Translations under genes and position numbers: made by a program
Origin: Gordonia asplenii
Lineage (GTDB): Bacteria > Actinomycetota > Actinomycetes > Mycobacteriales > Mycobacteriaceae
Reading direction: 5' to 3'
Assembly: GCF_012933505.1 (NCBI RefSeq)
Contig: NZ_JABBNB010000009.1
Span: 62,001 to 126,000, forward strand
DNA: 64,000 nt
Shown here: positions 25,144-33,099 of the stretch, piece after piece
How positions within the stretch are numbered: the stretch's first letter is position 1
How the letters are laid out: each line of letters starts with the position of its first letter
Notes under the pieces: generated by a model
What the model was told of the DNA's origin: nothing
The model's input: the letters and a program-made list of their open reading frames with translations, nothing else
Databases searched by the model: none

Positions 25144-27510
25144 TCACAGATCGCCCGGCAATTTGTCGCGCCGGATGCCGCGCCAGCTCGGATGGCGCAG
25201 ATGGCCGGTGCTCGTCCAGTCCATGAACTGCACTTCACCGACGATTTTCGGCAGCACCCACACAGCGTCGGCCGCGACGGGGCGGTCGATTTCCAGGAAC
25301 GGGCAGCGGCGGATCTGCAGCGGCTCGAGTTCCTCGGCCAACGATGCCAACGACGCGTCGGTGAATCCGGTGCCCACCCGGCCGACGTAGCGCAGTCCGG
25401 TGTCTTCGGGCAGGCCGAGCAGCAATGACCCGATGGTCTCCGATCGGGTTCCCCGCCCGCGTCGCCACCCGCCGATGACCACCTCGATGTCGCTCCAGTT
25501 CTTGTGCTTGAGCCACCGTGTGCTCCGACGTCCCTGCTGGTAGACGGAGTCGCGGCGTTTTGCGACGACGCCTTCGAGGTTGTGCTCGACGCTGTAGCGC
25601 ACGGCGGCGATGCCGGGGCCGGGCAACAGTTCAGGCACCTGCGCGTACGGGGACTGCCGGAACAGCGGCGCGAGCTCCTCGAGGATCGCCCGACGGTCCT
25701 GCCACGGTGTCTTCAACAACGACGTTCCGTTCAGAAACAGGACGTCGAAGGTGTAGAAGTGCAGGTCGTAGTCGTCGCCGGTGCTGCGCCTCGACGCCAG
25801 TAGGGTGAAGTTGGTCCGCCCCGACGAATCGATCGCAACCACCTCGCCGTCGAGCACCACCTCCACCATGCCCAGTTCGTCGGCCAGGGTCTGCAGTTCG
25901 GGGAAGTCGGCGGTCATGTCCAGGCCGGATCGCGACGTCAGTCGAAGCTCGCCGTTGAGGTAACGAAGCAGGATGCGGTAGCCGTCCCACTTGCCCTCGA
26001 ACGCCCACGCATCGTCGGAGAGTCCGTCGATGGCGTCGTCGGTGGCGAGCATCGGGCGTGGGTCGCGCAGGCTGTCGGGCAGGATGGGCCGCGGCTCGTC
26101 GGACATCAGGTGTGCGAGCCAATTCTTCTCCCCGGTCCGGATCAGCACGTAGCGTCCCTGAATCCGTTCGCCGTGCAGCCGCACGATGATTTCCTTGTCG
26201 CGCCACTTCTCGGTCTCATAGGTGCCGCGATCCCAGATCTCCACGTGCCCGCCGCCGTACTCACCGGCCGGGATGTCGCCCGCGAAGTCGGCGTAATCCA
26301 TCGGGTGGTCCTCGGTCTGTACGGCCAGCCGATTCTGATCCGACGAGTCCGGCAGATTCTTCGGGACGGCCCAGCTGACGAGGACGCCGTCACGTTCGAG
26401 CCGAAAGTCGTAGTGCAGGCGCCGCGCGTGATGCTCCTGAATCACGAAGATGGGTGCTGTGTCATCGGCGTGAGCCTGATGAGCCTGGTCACCGAACGGT
26501 TCCGGGGTCACCGCGGGATCGCGCTTGTTTCGGTACTCGCGAAGATCGACGACGCTGGGTTGCGGTTCGGGCGGATCGTCGACGCCGCGTTCGGTCGAGT
26601 CGGGCAGCGGAGCGTCCAATCCGGCGAGCAGATCGCCGTCGCCCTCGACGCGTTCGAGGACTTCGGTGTAGAGCAGTTGACGCAGATCGGGGTCGGTCAT
26701 CTCCGACCAGGTGCGCGGCGCCGCCGCCCACGGCTGTTCGCGGCCGCGCAGCGAGTACGGCGCGAGAGTGGTCTTCGACCCGCTGTTCTGACTCCAGTCG
26801 ATGAACACGCGGTGATCGCGCACCGACTTCGACATCGATGCCGTCACCTCGTCGGGATGCGCGGCCGCGAGCGAGGTCGCGATCTGACGTGCGACGGTGC
26901 GCGCGGCGTCTGGTGAGACCGGGTCGTCGAACGGCGCATAGATGTGAATTCCCTTGCCGCCGCTGGTGATTGGAAACGCGGTCATCCCCGCCGAGGTGAG
27001 CAGTTCGTTGATCGCGATGGCGATCCGTGCGCATTGAGTGAGCGGGACGTCGGGGCCGGGGTCGAGGTCGAGGACCAGGCGCGTCGCCTTGAACGACGGA
27101 TCCTTCTTGACCGCCTCGGTCCCGGCGTCGGCGCCGATACGCCATTGCGGCACATGCAATTCCAGCGCGGCCTGCTGTGCGAGCCAGACGAGGTCGGCGC
27201 GCTTGCTTACGACGGGATAGTGGATGATTCGTAGACTGTGTTCAATTCCGAAGCGGCGCAAGAAGTTCGGCGCCGACGCAGGGAGGTCCTTTTCGAAGAA
27301 CGGTTGAGAGTCGACGCCGTTGGGCCATCGCTTGCGGGTGACGAGCCGGTCGACGATATGCGGCAGCATCACCTCGGCGATCCGCGTGTAGTAGTCGATG
27401 ACGTCGAATTTGCGGGTCCCGGTGTCCGGATAGAGCACTTTGGTCAGATTCGTGACGGCGATCGGATAGCCGTCGACGTCGAGTGTGTTGCCCGCAGCCA
27501 TGCGGACCAT
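25144..27510 (-). CDS. ligD: Multifunctional NHEJ DNA ligase LigD
   Basis: Polymerase, end-processing nuclease and ATP-dependent ligase in one 788-residue chain for non-homologous end joining. Domain order matches mycobacteria. The primase-like POL domain is N-terminal (about 1-285), with LVLDLDPGPDVP supplying metal-binding aspartates. The 3'-phosphoesterase domain (about 350-475) has HHARRLHYDFRLERDG. The LIG domain (about 480-785) has nucleotidyl-lysine motif I, EGKWDGYR, at about residue 505. The ATG at 27510 is preferred over an upstream in-frame start lying in the shared promoter. Divergent from ku, its partner, with a 77-bp gap. Confidence 0.95.
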   Translation of the reverse strand: MVRMAAGNTLDVDGYPIAVTNLTKVLYPDTGTRKFDVIDYYTRIAEVMLPHIVDRLVTRKRWPNGVDSQPFFEKDLPASAPNFLRRFGIEHSLRIIHYPVVSKRADLVWLAQQAALELHVPQWRIGADAGTEAVKKDPSFKATRLVLDLDPGPDVPLTQCARIAIAINELLTSAGMTAFPITSGGKGIHIYAPFDDPVSPDAARTVARQIATSLAAAHPDEVTASMSKSVRDHRVFIDWSQNSGSKTTLAPYSLRGREQPWAAAPRTWSEMTDPDLRQLLYTEVLERVEGDGDLLAGLDAPLPDSTERGVDDPPEPQPSVVDLREYRNKRDPAVTPEPFGDQAHQAHADDTAPIFVIQEHHARRLHYDFRLERDGVLVSWAVPKNLPDSSDQNRLAVQTEDHPMDYADFAGDIPAGEYGGGHVEIWDRGTYETEKWRDKEIIVRLHGERIQGRYVLIRTGEKNWLAHLMSDEPRPILPDSLRDPRPMLATDDAIDGLSDDAWAFEGKWDGYRILLRYLNGELRLTSRSGLDMTADFPELQTLADELGMVEVVLDGEVVAIDSSGRTNFTLLASRRSTGDDYDLHFYTFDVLFLNGTSLLKTPWQDRRAILEELAPLFRQSPYAQVPELLPGPGIAAVRYSVEHNLEGVVAKRRDSVYQQGRRSTRWLKHKNWSDIEVVIGGWRRGRGTRSETIGSLLLGLPEDTGLRYVGRVGTGFTDASLASLAEELEPLQIRRCPFLEIDRPVAADAVWVLPKIVGEVQFMDWTSTGHLRHPSWRGIRRDKLPGDL

Positions 27511-27587
27511 TGTCCATGTCCGCCGGGGCGTTGCAGGTTCTAACGACCGGATAACGTCTCTCGCCGATGCCGCTGGTCGATGGCACA

Positions 27588-28523
27588 ATGGCCCACATGC
27601 GCTCGATCTGGAAAGGTGACTTGAGCTTTGGCCTGGTCAATGTGCCGGTCAAGGTCTACTCGGCCACCGAATCCCATGACCGGAAGGCCTACCAGGTCGA
27701 TTCCAAGGACGGCACCCGGATCCGGTACCGCCGCGTACGCGAAGGCACCGACACCGAAGTGGAGTTCGGTGACATCGCCAACGCCTACGAGGCCACCAAC
27801 GGTGAGACGGTGGTGCTGACCAAAGACGACCTCGGGTCGATGCCGGTGCAGAAGAGCCCGGAGATCGCGATCCTGGAATTCGTTCCGCGCGAGCAGGTCG
27901 ATCCGATCTATTTCGACAAACCGTACTACCTGGAACCGTCGTCGAAGTCACCGAAAGCCTATGTGCTGCTTGCCCGCGCACTCGAAGAGACCGATCGGCT
28001 GGCGATCGCCAACTTCACGCTGCGCAACCGCACCCGGTTGGCCGCACTGCGCGTCGTCGACGGCGTGATGACGCTGCAGACGCTGCTCTGGCCCGACGAA
28101 GTGCGCGCCCCCGACTTCGCGTTCCTCAGTGAGGATGTTCAGATCCACGACCAGGAATTGGCGATGGCGTCGTCGCTGATCGACACAATGGCTCGCGACT
28201 TCGAGCCGTCGGAGTACTCGGACACCTATCAGCTCGAACTGAACAAACTGATCGACGCGAAATCCGAGGGTGCCGAGGCATTTCCGGAGACGGATGCGGC
28301 CGATGACGAGGACGACGACTCGGAGGTCGCCGACCTGCTCGCCGCGCTGCGCGCATCGGTGAAGGATCGCGATGGCGGCGCGTCGGCGTCTGCGCCCGCT
28401 CCCGCGAAGAAGGCCGCACCCCGCAAGGCAGCGGCGAAGGCGCCGGCGAAGACCGCGGCCAAGAAGGCGCCCGCCAAGAAGTCGCCTGCGAAGAAGGCTC
28501 CGGCCAAGAAGGCCGCAAGCTGA
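27588..28523 (+). CDS. ku: NHEJ DNA end-binding protein Ku
   Basis: 311-residue homodimeric ring protein that binds double-strand ends and recruits LigD. The conserved core begins MRSIWKGDLSFGLVNVPVKV and includes LEFVPREQVDPIYFDKPYYL and the LLWPDEVRAPDF region. Residues about 255-311 are a Lys/Ala/Pro-rich low-complexity tail of AKKAPAKK repeats, as seen in mycobacterial Ku forms that bind DNA internally. ATG 27588 or ATG 27597 may start the protein; the former is listed. GATAAC at 27550 is a candidate -10. Confidence 0.95.
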   Translation: MAHMRSIWKGDLSFGLVNVPVKVYSATESHDRKAYQVDSKDGTRIRYRRVREGTDTEVEFGDIANAYEATNGETVVLTKDDLGSMPVQKSPEIAILEFVPREQVDPIYFDKPYYLEPSSKSPKAYVLLARALEETDRLAIANFTLRNRTRLAALRVVDGVMTLQTLLWPDEVRAPDFAFLSEDVQIHDQELAMASSLIDTMARDFEPSEYSDTYQLELNKLIDAKSEGAEAFPETDAADDEDDDSEVADLLAALRASVKDRDGGASASAPAPAKKAAPRKAAAKAPAKTAAKKAPAKKSPAKKAPAKKAAS

Positions 28524-28563
28524 GACCGCGTTACTTAGCATCCCTTCCCATGACGCCCACTAA

Positions 28564-28585
28564 TGTGACAATATAGATTGTCACA
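28564..28585 (+). promoter_or_regulatory. Perfect palindromic operator of the EthA-like gene
   Basis: TGTGACAAT (28564-28572) and ATTGTCACA (28577-28585) are exact inverted copies with a 4-bp spacer. TATAGA within it would serve as a -10 box. A site covering the -10 region implies repression. No regulator gene is adjacent. Confidence 0.7.
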
Positions 28586-28638
28586 GTACGTGGGGGTTTT
28601 CGACGCAACCACATCGTCGAAGCCCAGGAAGGTAGTCC

Positions 28639-30132
28639 ATGTCATCGAACTCGTCGTCATCGAATTCGCCGCAGCACTCCGACGTCCTGATCGTCGGGGC
28701 CGGGCTGTCCGGAATCGACGCAGCGTACCGCATCCACGAGCAGAATCCGCAGCTCACCTACACGATCGTCGAGCAGCGGGAACGCATCGGCGGTACCTGG
28801 GATCTGTTCCGTTACCCGGGCGTGCGTTCCGATTCCGACATCTTCACGCTCAGCTTCCCGTTCCGGCCGTGGCGTAAGACCCGCACCATCGCCGAGGGCG
28901 ACGAGATCCGCGAATACCTCGAAGACACCGCCCGCGAATTCGGCATCGACGAGAACATCAGATACGGCATCCGCGTCGAAAGTGCGAACTTCGACTCGAC
29001 GACGGACCTGTGGACCGTCGTCGGGAAGAGTGGCGATGACGATCGCGTGTTCACGGCACGGTTCCTCTACGTCTGCACCGGTTACTACCGCTATGACGAG
29101 GGCTACCTGCCCGAATTCCCCGGCATCGAGAATTTCGGCGGTCGGGTGGTGCATCCGCAGTTCTGGCCGGACGATCTCGACTACGCGGGCAAGAAGGTCG
29201 TCGTCATCGGGTCGGGCGCGACCGCGGTGACGCTCATCCCCTCGATGGCCGACGACGTCGAGAAGATCACCATGCTTCAGCGTTCGCCAACCTACATGCT
29301 GGCGCTGCCGGAGAGCGACATCATGACCAAGGCGATGCTCAAGGTGCTGCCGGCGTCGTGGGCGCATCGTGCGCTGCGCGTGCGCAATGCGATCGGTACG
29401 TTCGCGTTCTACATGTATTGCCGGTTGTTCCCGAAGTTGTCGCGTAGGACGATTCGGACGATCGCGAAGGCGATGCTGCCAGACGGATATCCGGTCGACG
29501 TGCACTTCAAGCCGAAGTATGAACCGTGGGATCAGCGACTGTGCGTCATCCCCGACGGTGACCTGTACACGGCGATCTCGAAGGGGAAGGCCGAGGTCGT
29601 CACCGACACCGTCGACCACATCACCGAATCGGGCATCGTCTTGACGTCGGGGCAGACGCTCGACGCCGACATCATCGTCACAGCCACGGGATTGCAGCTC
29701 GTGGCGTTCGGCGGGGCGTCGTTGAGCATCGACGGTGTCGAGTTCAAACCGGCCGACAAGTATGCCTACCGCGGGTACATGCTCAACGACGTGCCGAATA
29801 TGGCGTGGTCGGTGGGCTACACCAATGCCTCGTGGACGCTGCGTGTCGACCTGACGTCGCAGGCCGTCGCCAAGCTCCTGAAATACATGGGCGAGCAGGG
29901 CTATACCCACGCGTATCCGACGGCCGGGGACGAGGTGATGCACGACCACGCGCTGCTCGAATTGAACTCCGGCTATGTGCAGCGCGCCGCCGGATCACTG
30001 CCGAAGGCGTCGGACCGCAATCCGTGGCAGGTCCGCCACAATCTGGTGCTCGACGCCTATGACGCCCGGCGCTACGACCTCACCGAAGCGATGGTGTTCG
30101 GCTCGGTCAAGGAAGCCGAACTCGCAGGCTAG
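28639..30132 (+). CDS. EthA-like Baeyer-Villiger monooxygenase
   Basis: 497-residue FAD/NADPH flavoprotein inserting oxygen into ketones or oxidising sulfur. GAGLSG (20-25) binds FAD, the Baeyer-Villiger fingerprint FGGRVVHPQFWP spans residues 166-177, and VVIGSGATAVTLIPSMA is the NADPH fold. Long stretches such as GGTWDLFRYPGVRSDSD, YYRYDEGY and NPWQVR run parallel to mycobacterial EthA, the ethionamide activator, so it belongs to that subgroup. AGGAAGG precedes the ATG. EthA is normally divergent from ethR; here no TetR gene is adjacent, and a different palindrome sits in the promoter. The natural substrate is unknown. Confidence 0.9.
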   Translation: MSSNSSSSNSPQHSDVLIVGAGLSGIDAAYRIHEQNPQLTYTIVEQRERIGGTWDLFRYPGVRSDSDIFTLSFPFRPWRKTRTIAEGDEIREYLEDTAREFGIDENIRYGIRVESANFDSTTDLWTVVGKSGDDDRVFTARFLYVCTGYYRYDEGYLPEFPGIENFGGRVVHPQFWPDDLDYAGKKVVVIGSGATAVTLIPSMADDVEKITMLQRSPTYMLALPESDIMTKAMLKVLPASWAHRALRVRNAIGTFAFYMYCRLFPKLSRRTIRTIAKAMLPDGYPVDVHFKPKYEPWDQRLCVIPDGDLYTAISKGKAEVVTDTVDHITESGIVLTSGQTLDADIIVTATGLQLVAFGGASLSIDGVEFKPADKYAYRGYMLNDVPNMAWSVGYTNASWTLRVDLTSQAVAKLLKYMGEQGYTHAYPTAGDEVMHDHALLELNSGYVQRAAGSLPKASDRNPWQVRHNLVLDAYDARRYDLTEAMVFGSVKEAELAG

Positions 30133-30192
30133 TGGCGTGTATGACGTTGCTCTGCCGGTTGAGCCTGGTTTCACCGACGGTAGGCCCCATCT

Positions 30193-30433
30193 GCTGGTTG
30201 AGCCGGACGAGGCGCTAGCCGAGTCCGTGTCGAAACCTCTCAGCCACAACGACTTTCGACGGTCCGCGCCAATATCGGCGATGACACCCGGCAAGTGTCG
30301 CGTGTGCACCCTATGGGTGCACACGCCTCGATGTTCGATTCAATCAAAGTCCGACAAGTACGCTGCCATCAAATGCATTGTGGTACAGAGGTTTCGACAC
30401 GCTCGTCGCTAGCGCTCCTCGCGGCTCAACCAG
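30193..30433 (+). repeat. MITE-like palindromic element, core type 1, copy B
   Basis: The most compact copy (241 bp): GCTGGTTGAGCCGGACGAGG at the left end, GGCTCAACCAGC at the right, and a core with the dyad GTGTGCACCC / GGGTGCACAC. Each terminal repeat spans about 46 bp to GTGTCGAAACC. Confidence 0.8.
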
Positions 30434-30461
30434 CAGATGGGGCCTACCGTCGGTGGATCCA

Positions 30462-30560
30462 GGTTGAGCGAGCGGAGCGAGTCGAAACCCAGCCGGCCGG
30501 GCAATGACGAAACCCGCAGCGTCGCAGTGGTTTCGACTCGGCTTCGCCTCGCTCAACCAG
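30462..30560. repeat. Short palindromic element, copy 1
   Basis: GGTTGAGCGAGCGGAGCGAG at the left pairs with CTTCGCCTCGCTCAACC at the right, with GTCGAAACC and GGTTTCGAC at the inner ends. The centre carries CCGGCCGGGC and CCCGCAGCGTC, shared with the element at 32829-32958. Confidence 0.7.
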
Positions 30561-31005
30561 CAGGTCGCGGCGACCGCCGCGTCCACCTCGTTTCCTCGCA
30601 CACACCCGCCGTCAAGGGTGAGGTGTCTGTGAGTAGACGAGGTGAACTGTTCGCGGGCGTCTCCACTCACCCGGGGCGCAGCGGCGGGCCACCCGACACA
30701 ACCATCATCTGCCCCACTGGTAACAACGGATCGATGCTGCATCCGCCTCGGGCGCGGACGCACGCCTGACGTTGAGGTTGTGGAGAGTGTGATCGGCCGG
30801 GCAGCGTGCACTGGCCGTGATTGGAAACTGCCCGCTCAGCGGTGGCGGGGTGAATGTTCCCCCGGCACCGGTGACCGGGCAGAGTGCAATCGGCCGCTCG
30901 GGACCAGACTGCCGCAACACTGCACCGTTCAACTGCAACATCAGGAATACTGCGCACACCGAAAATTGGTGGCGTCGACGCCGCACCGTCGGCTGTAATT
31001 CTTGA

Positions 31006-32295
31006 GTGAGTGTTGCAACCGACGGTGTTTCTTCGATGCTGCGTCCGTTTGAGCGGCCGCAGTATCGACGGCTGGCACTGGGGTTGCTGTTCGCGCTGTT
31101 CGCCGATGGGATCTGGACGATGGCGGTCGTCTGGCAGGTGATCGATCTCGGCGGCGGAGCCGGCCAGGTGTCGATCGTCTCGGCGGTCTCCGCGTTGGGC
31201 ATGATGGTCTCGACGCTCGGTGGGGGAGTACTCGCGGATCGGGTCTCGCAACGGTTGATCATCATTGCGCTCGAAGTGTTGAAAGTCGTGGCCGTCGGTA
31301 CCGCTGGAGTCGCCGCTTTCACCGGGCATCTGACTTTCGTTCATCTCGTCGGCGTTGCCGCGATCAGCGGTGTCACGACCGGTGTCTACTATCCGGCCTA
31401 TTCGGCGCTGCTGCCCAATGTCGTTGCCGCACAGGAATTACAGGCCGCCAACGGCGTCGAGGGTTTTCTGCGGCCGGTGGTCTTTCAGGCGCTGGGGCCG
31501 GTCGTTGCCGGCGCGGCGATCGCCATCGCATCGCCTGGGCTTGCGCTCATCGTTTCCGCGGGTTCGAGCGTCGGTGCCGCGCTGTGTTACCTGTCGATGA
31601 AGCCCATTGAATCGCGAGTGCATTCACGTGCGGCGGCATCGTCGATCATCGGCGACGTGGTCGACGGCTTCCGCTACATGTGGCGCACGCCGTGGCTGTG
31701 GGCGACGCTGTTCTTCGCGACCTTCCTGGTTCTGTTGACGATGGGGCCGATAGAAGTGTTGGTGCCCTTCGCGATTCGCGAACGGGTCCACGGCGATGCG
31801 GCTGACCATTCGCTGGTGCTGGCCGCGTTCGGCGCCGGCGCGGCCATCGGATCGCTGATCTTCGCCGCCATTCCGATACCGCGGCGCTACTTGACGATCA
31901 TGTTCGGATTATGGGGACTCTGCGGCGTTCCGCTCGTGTTCTTCGGTGTGGCAGAACATCTTTGGGTGTTCATCGTCGCGGCATTGGTATTGGGTGTGGC
32001 CTTCGACGGCCCAATGGTGTTGTGGGGCACGCTGTTACAGCGTCGAGTACCTCCCGAATTGCTCGGTCGGGTGGCGAGCCTCGACTTCTTCGTGTCCGTC
32101 GCACTTATGCCGGTGTCGATGGCGCTGGCCGCGCCCGTCGCCGACGCCATCGGGCTGACGTCGACCTTCGTCCTCGGCGGCCTGCTGCCGCTCCCGTTCG
32201 CGATCGTGTTCTACATGCTCGCTCGACTCTGGCGGGATGAACTGGCGAATCCGTTGCGGGAAGCGGAGCCGGTGTCGGTCGGCGATGCGCAGTAG
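31006..32295 (+). CDS. MFS transporter (putative drug or siderophore exporter)
   Basis: 429-residue major facilitator with 12 predicted membrane helices; the DGIWTMAVVWQVIDLGGG start, the loop GGVLADRVSQRL between helices 2 and 3, and FLRPVVFQALGPVVAGA fit the MFS_3 / EntS-Tap branch of exporters. The substrate cannot be assigned. GTG 31006 has no ribosome binding site but TGTAAT lies 6 nt upstream, so it is probably leaderless. It stands alone between two repeat-bearing spacers. Confidence 0.85.
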   Translation: MSVATDGVSSMLRPFERPQYRRLALGLLFALFADGIWTMAVVWQVIDLGGGAGQVSIVSAVSALGMMVSTLGGGVLADRVSQRLIIIALEVLKVVAVGTAGVAAFTGHLTFVHLVGVAAISGVTTGVYYPAYSALLPNVVAAQELQAANGVEGFLRPVVFQALGPVVAGAAIAIASPGLALIVSAGSSVGAALCYLSMKPIESRVHSRAAASSIIGDVVDGFRYMWRTPWLWATLFFATFLVLLTMGPIEVLVPFAIRERVHGDAADHSLVLAAFGAGAAIGSLIFAAIPIPRRYLTIMFGLWGLCGVPLVFFGVAEHLWVFIVAALVLGVAFDGPMVLWGTLLQRRVPPELLGRVASLDFFVSVALMPVSMALAAPVADAIGLTSTFVLGGLLPLPFAIVFYMLARLWRDELANPLREAEPVSVGDAQ

Positions 32296-32473
32296 TGGCA
32301 GCGGAGATCGTGCCGTGAGGAACGTCATACTGAGCGAGGTGTTCGTTGAGTCGCGGTGGTGAACGTGTCGAAAGTGCAGCGGTGTCACGGGTTTCGTGCG
32401 CCGGGATGGTTCGGTAGGTTTCGACTCGGCTGCGCCTCGCTCAACCTGGATCCACCGATGGAGAACTCATCTC

Positions 32474-32751
32474 GCTGGTTGAGCCGGACGAGCGCCGTGC
32501 TGAGCGAGGCGCTAGCCGAGTCGAAGTAGCGCTAGCCGAGTCCGTGTCGAAACCTCTCAGCCACAACGACTTTCGACGGTCCGCGCCAATATCGGAGATG
32601 TCACCCGGCAAGTGTCGCGTGTGCACTCTACGGGTGCGCACGCCTCGATGTTCGATACCATCACAGTTCGACAAGTGCGCTACCATCAAATGCATTGTGG
32701 TACAGGGGTTTCGACACGCTCGTCGCTAGCGCTCCTCGCGGCTCAACCAGC
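32474..32751 (+). repeat. MITE-like palindromic element, core type 1, copy C
   Basis: Same ends and core as copies A, B and D. The left terminal repeat carries an internal duplication of GCGCTAGCCGAGTC, making it longer than copy B. Confidence 0.8.
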
Positions 32752-32828
32752 AGATGCAGTGCCCGGACCGGTGAAACCAGGCTCAACCAGCGGGGGTAGC
32801 TCATCCCTCCGATAGGCCGGTGGATCCA

Positions 32829-32958
32829 GGTTGAGCCGGGCCAAGGTGGCAGCGTGGGCCGTGTCGAAGCCGAGCGAGTCGAAACCCACCGGCCGGGCGT
32901 GTGACGCAGCCCGCAGCGTCACAGTGGTTTCGACTCGGCTACGCCTCGCTCAACCAGC
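32829..32958. repeat. Short palindromic element, copy 2
   Basis: Ends GGTTGAGCC and GGCTACGCCTCGCTCAACC; the centre shares CCGGCCGGGC and CCCGCAGCGTCACAGTGG with the element at 30462. About 130 bp. Confidence 0.65.
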
Positions 32959-33061
32959 GGGGTGCGGCGAAGCAGGGTGCGCGCAAGATATCAATACCAC
33001 TAGGCGCGACACACTACTAGCAGTTCACTGAGGCGGAGACGACGGCGCCGACCCCGGTTCC

Positions 33062-33090
33062 TAGAACAAGTTCTATTTTGTCGTGTTAAC
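33062..33090 (+). promoter_or_regulatory. KstR-like palindrome with promoter
   Basis: TAGAACAAGTTCTA (33062-33075) fits TNNAACNNGTTNNA and differs from the site at 14993 only in the central pair. GTTAAC (33085-33090) is the likely -10, with the ATG at 33100, giving a leaderless or nearly leaderless transcript. Confidence 0.7.
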
Positions 33091-33099
33091 GTCCGACGT

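Larger units (their letters stand above)
30133..31005. repeat. Spacer with MITE-like copy B and a short relative
   Basis: Holds element copy B (30193-30433) and the short element (30462-30560). The remaining ~440 bp to 31005 has no supported gene; a Cys-containing frame at 30817-31005 lacks a family match and a ribosome binding site. TGTAAT at 30994-30999 is the likely -10 box of the MFS gene. Confidence 0.7.
32296..33061. repeat. Spacer with MITE-like copy C and a short relative
   Basis: Contains element copy C (32474-32751) and the short element (32829-32958). A motif CCTGGATCCACCGATGGAGA, seen also near other copies, precedes the first. No gene is seen. The KstR-like site begins at 33062. 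Confidence 0.75.

Noticed and set aside
30817-31005. Cys-containing small peptide frame before the MFS gene
   Set aside because: No ribosome binding site, no maturation genes nearby, and composition does not resemble the coding genes.
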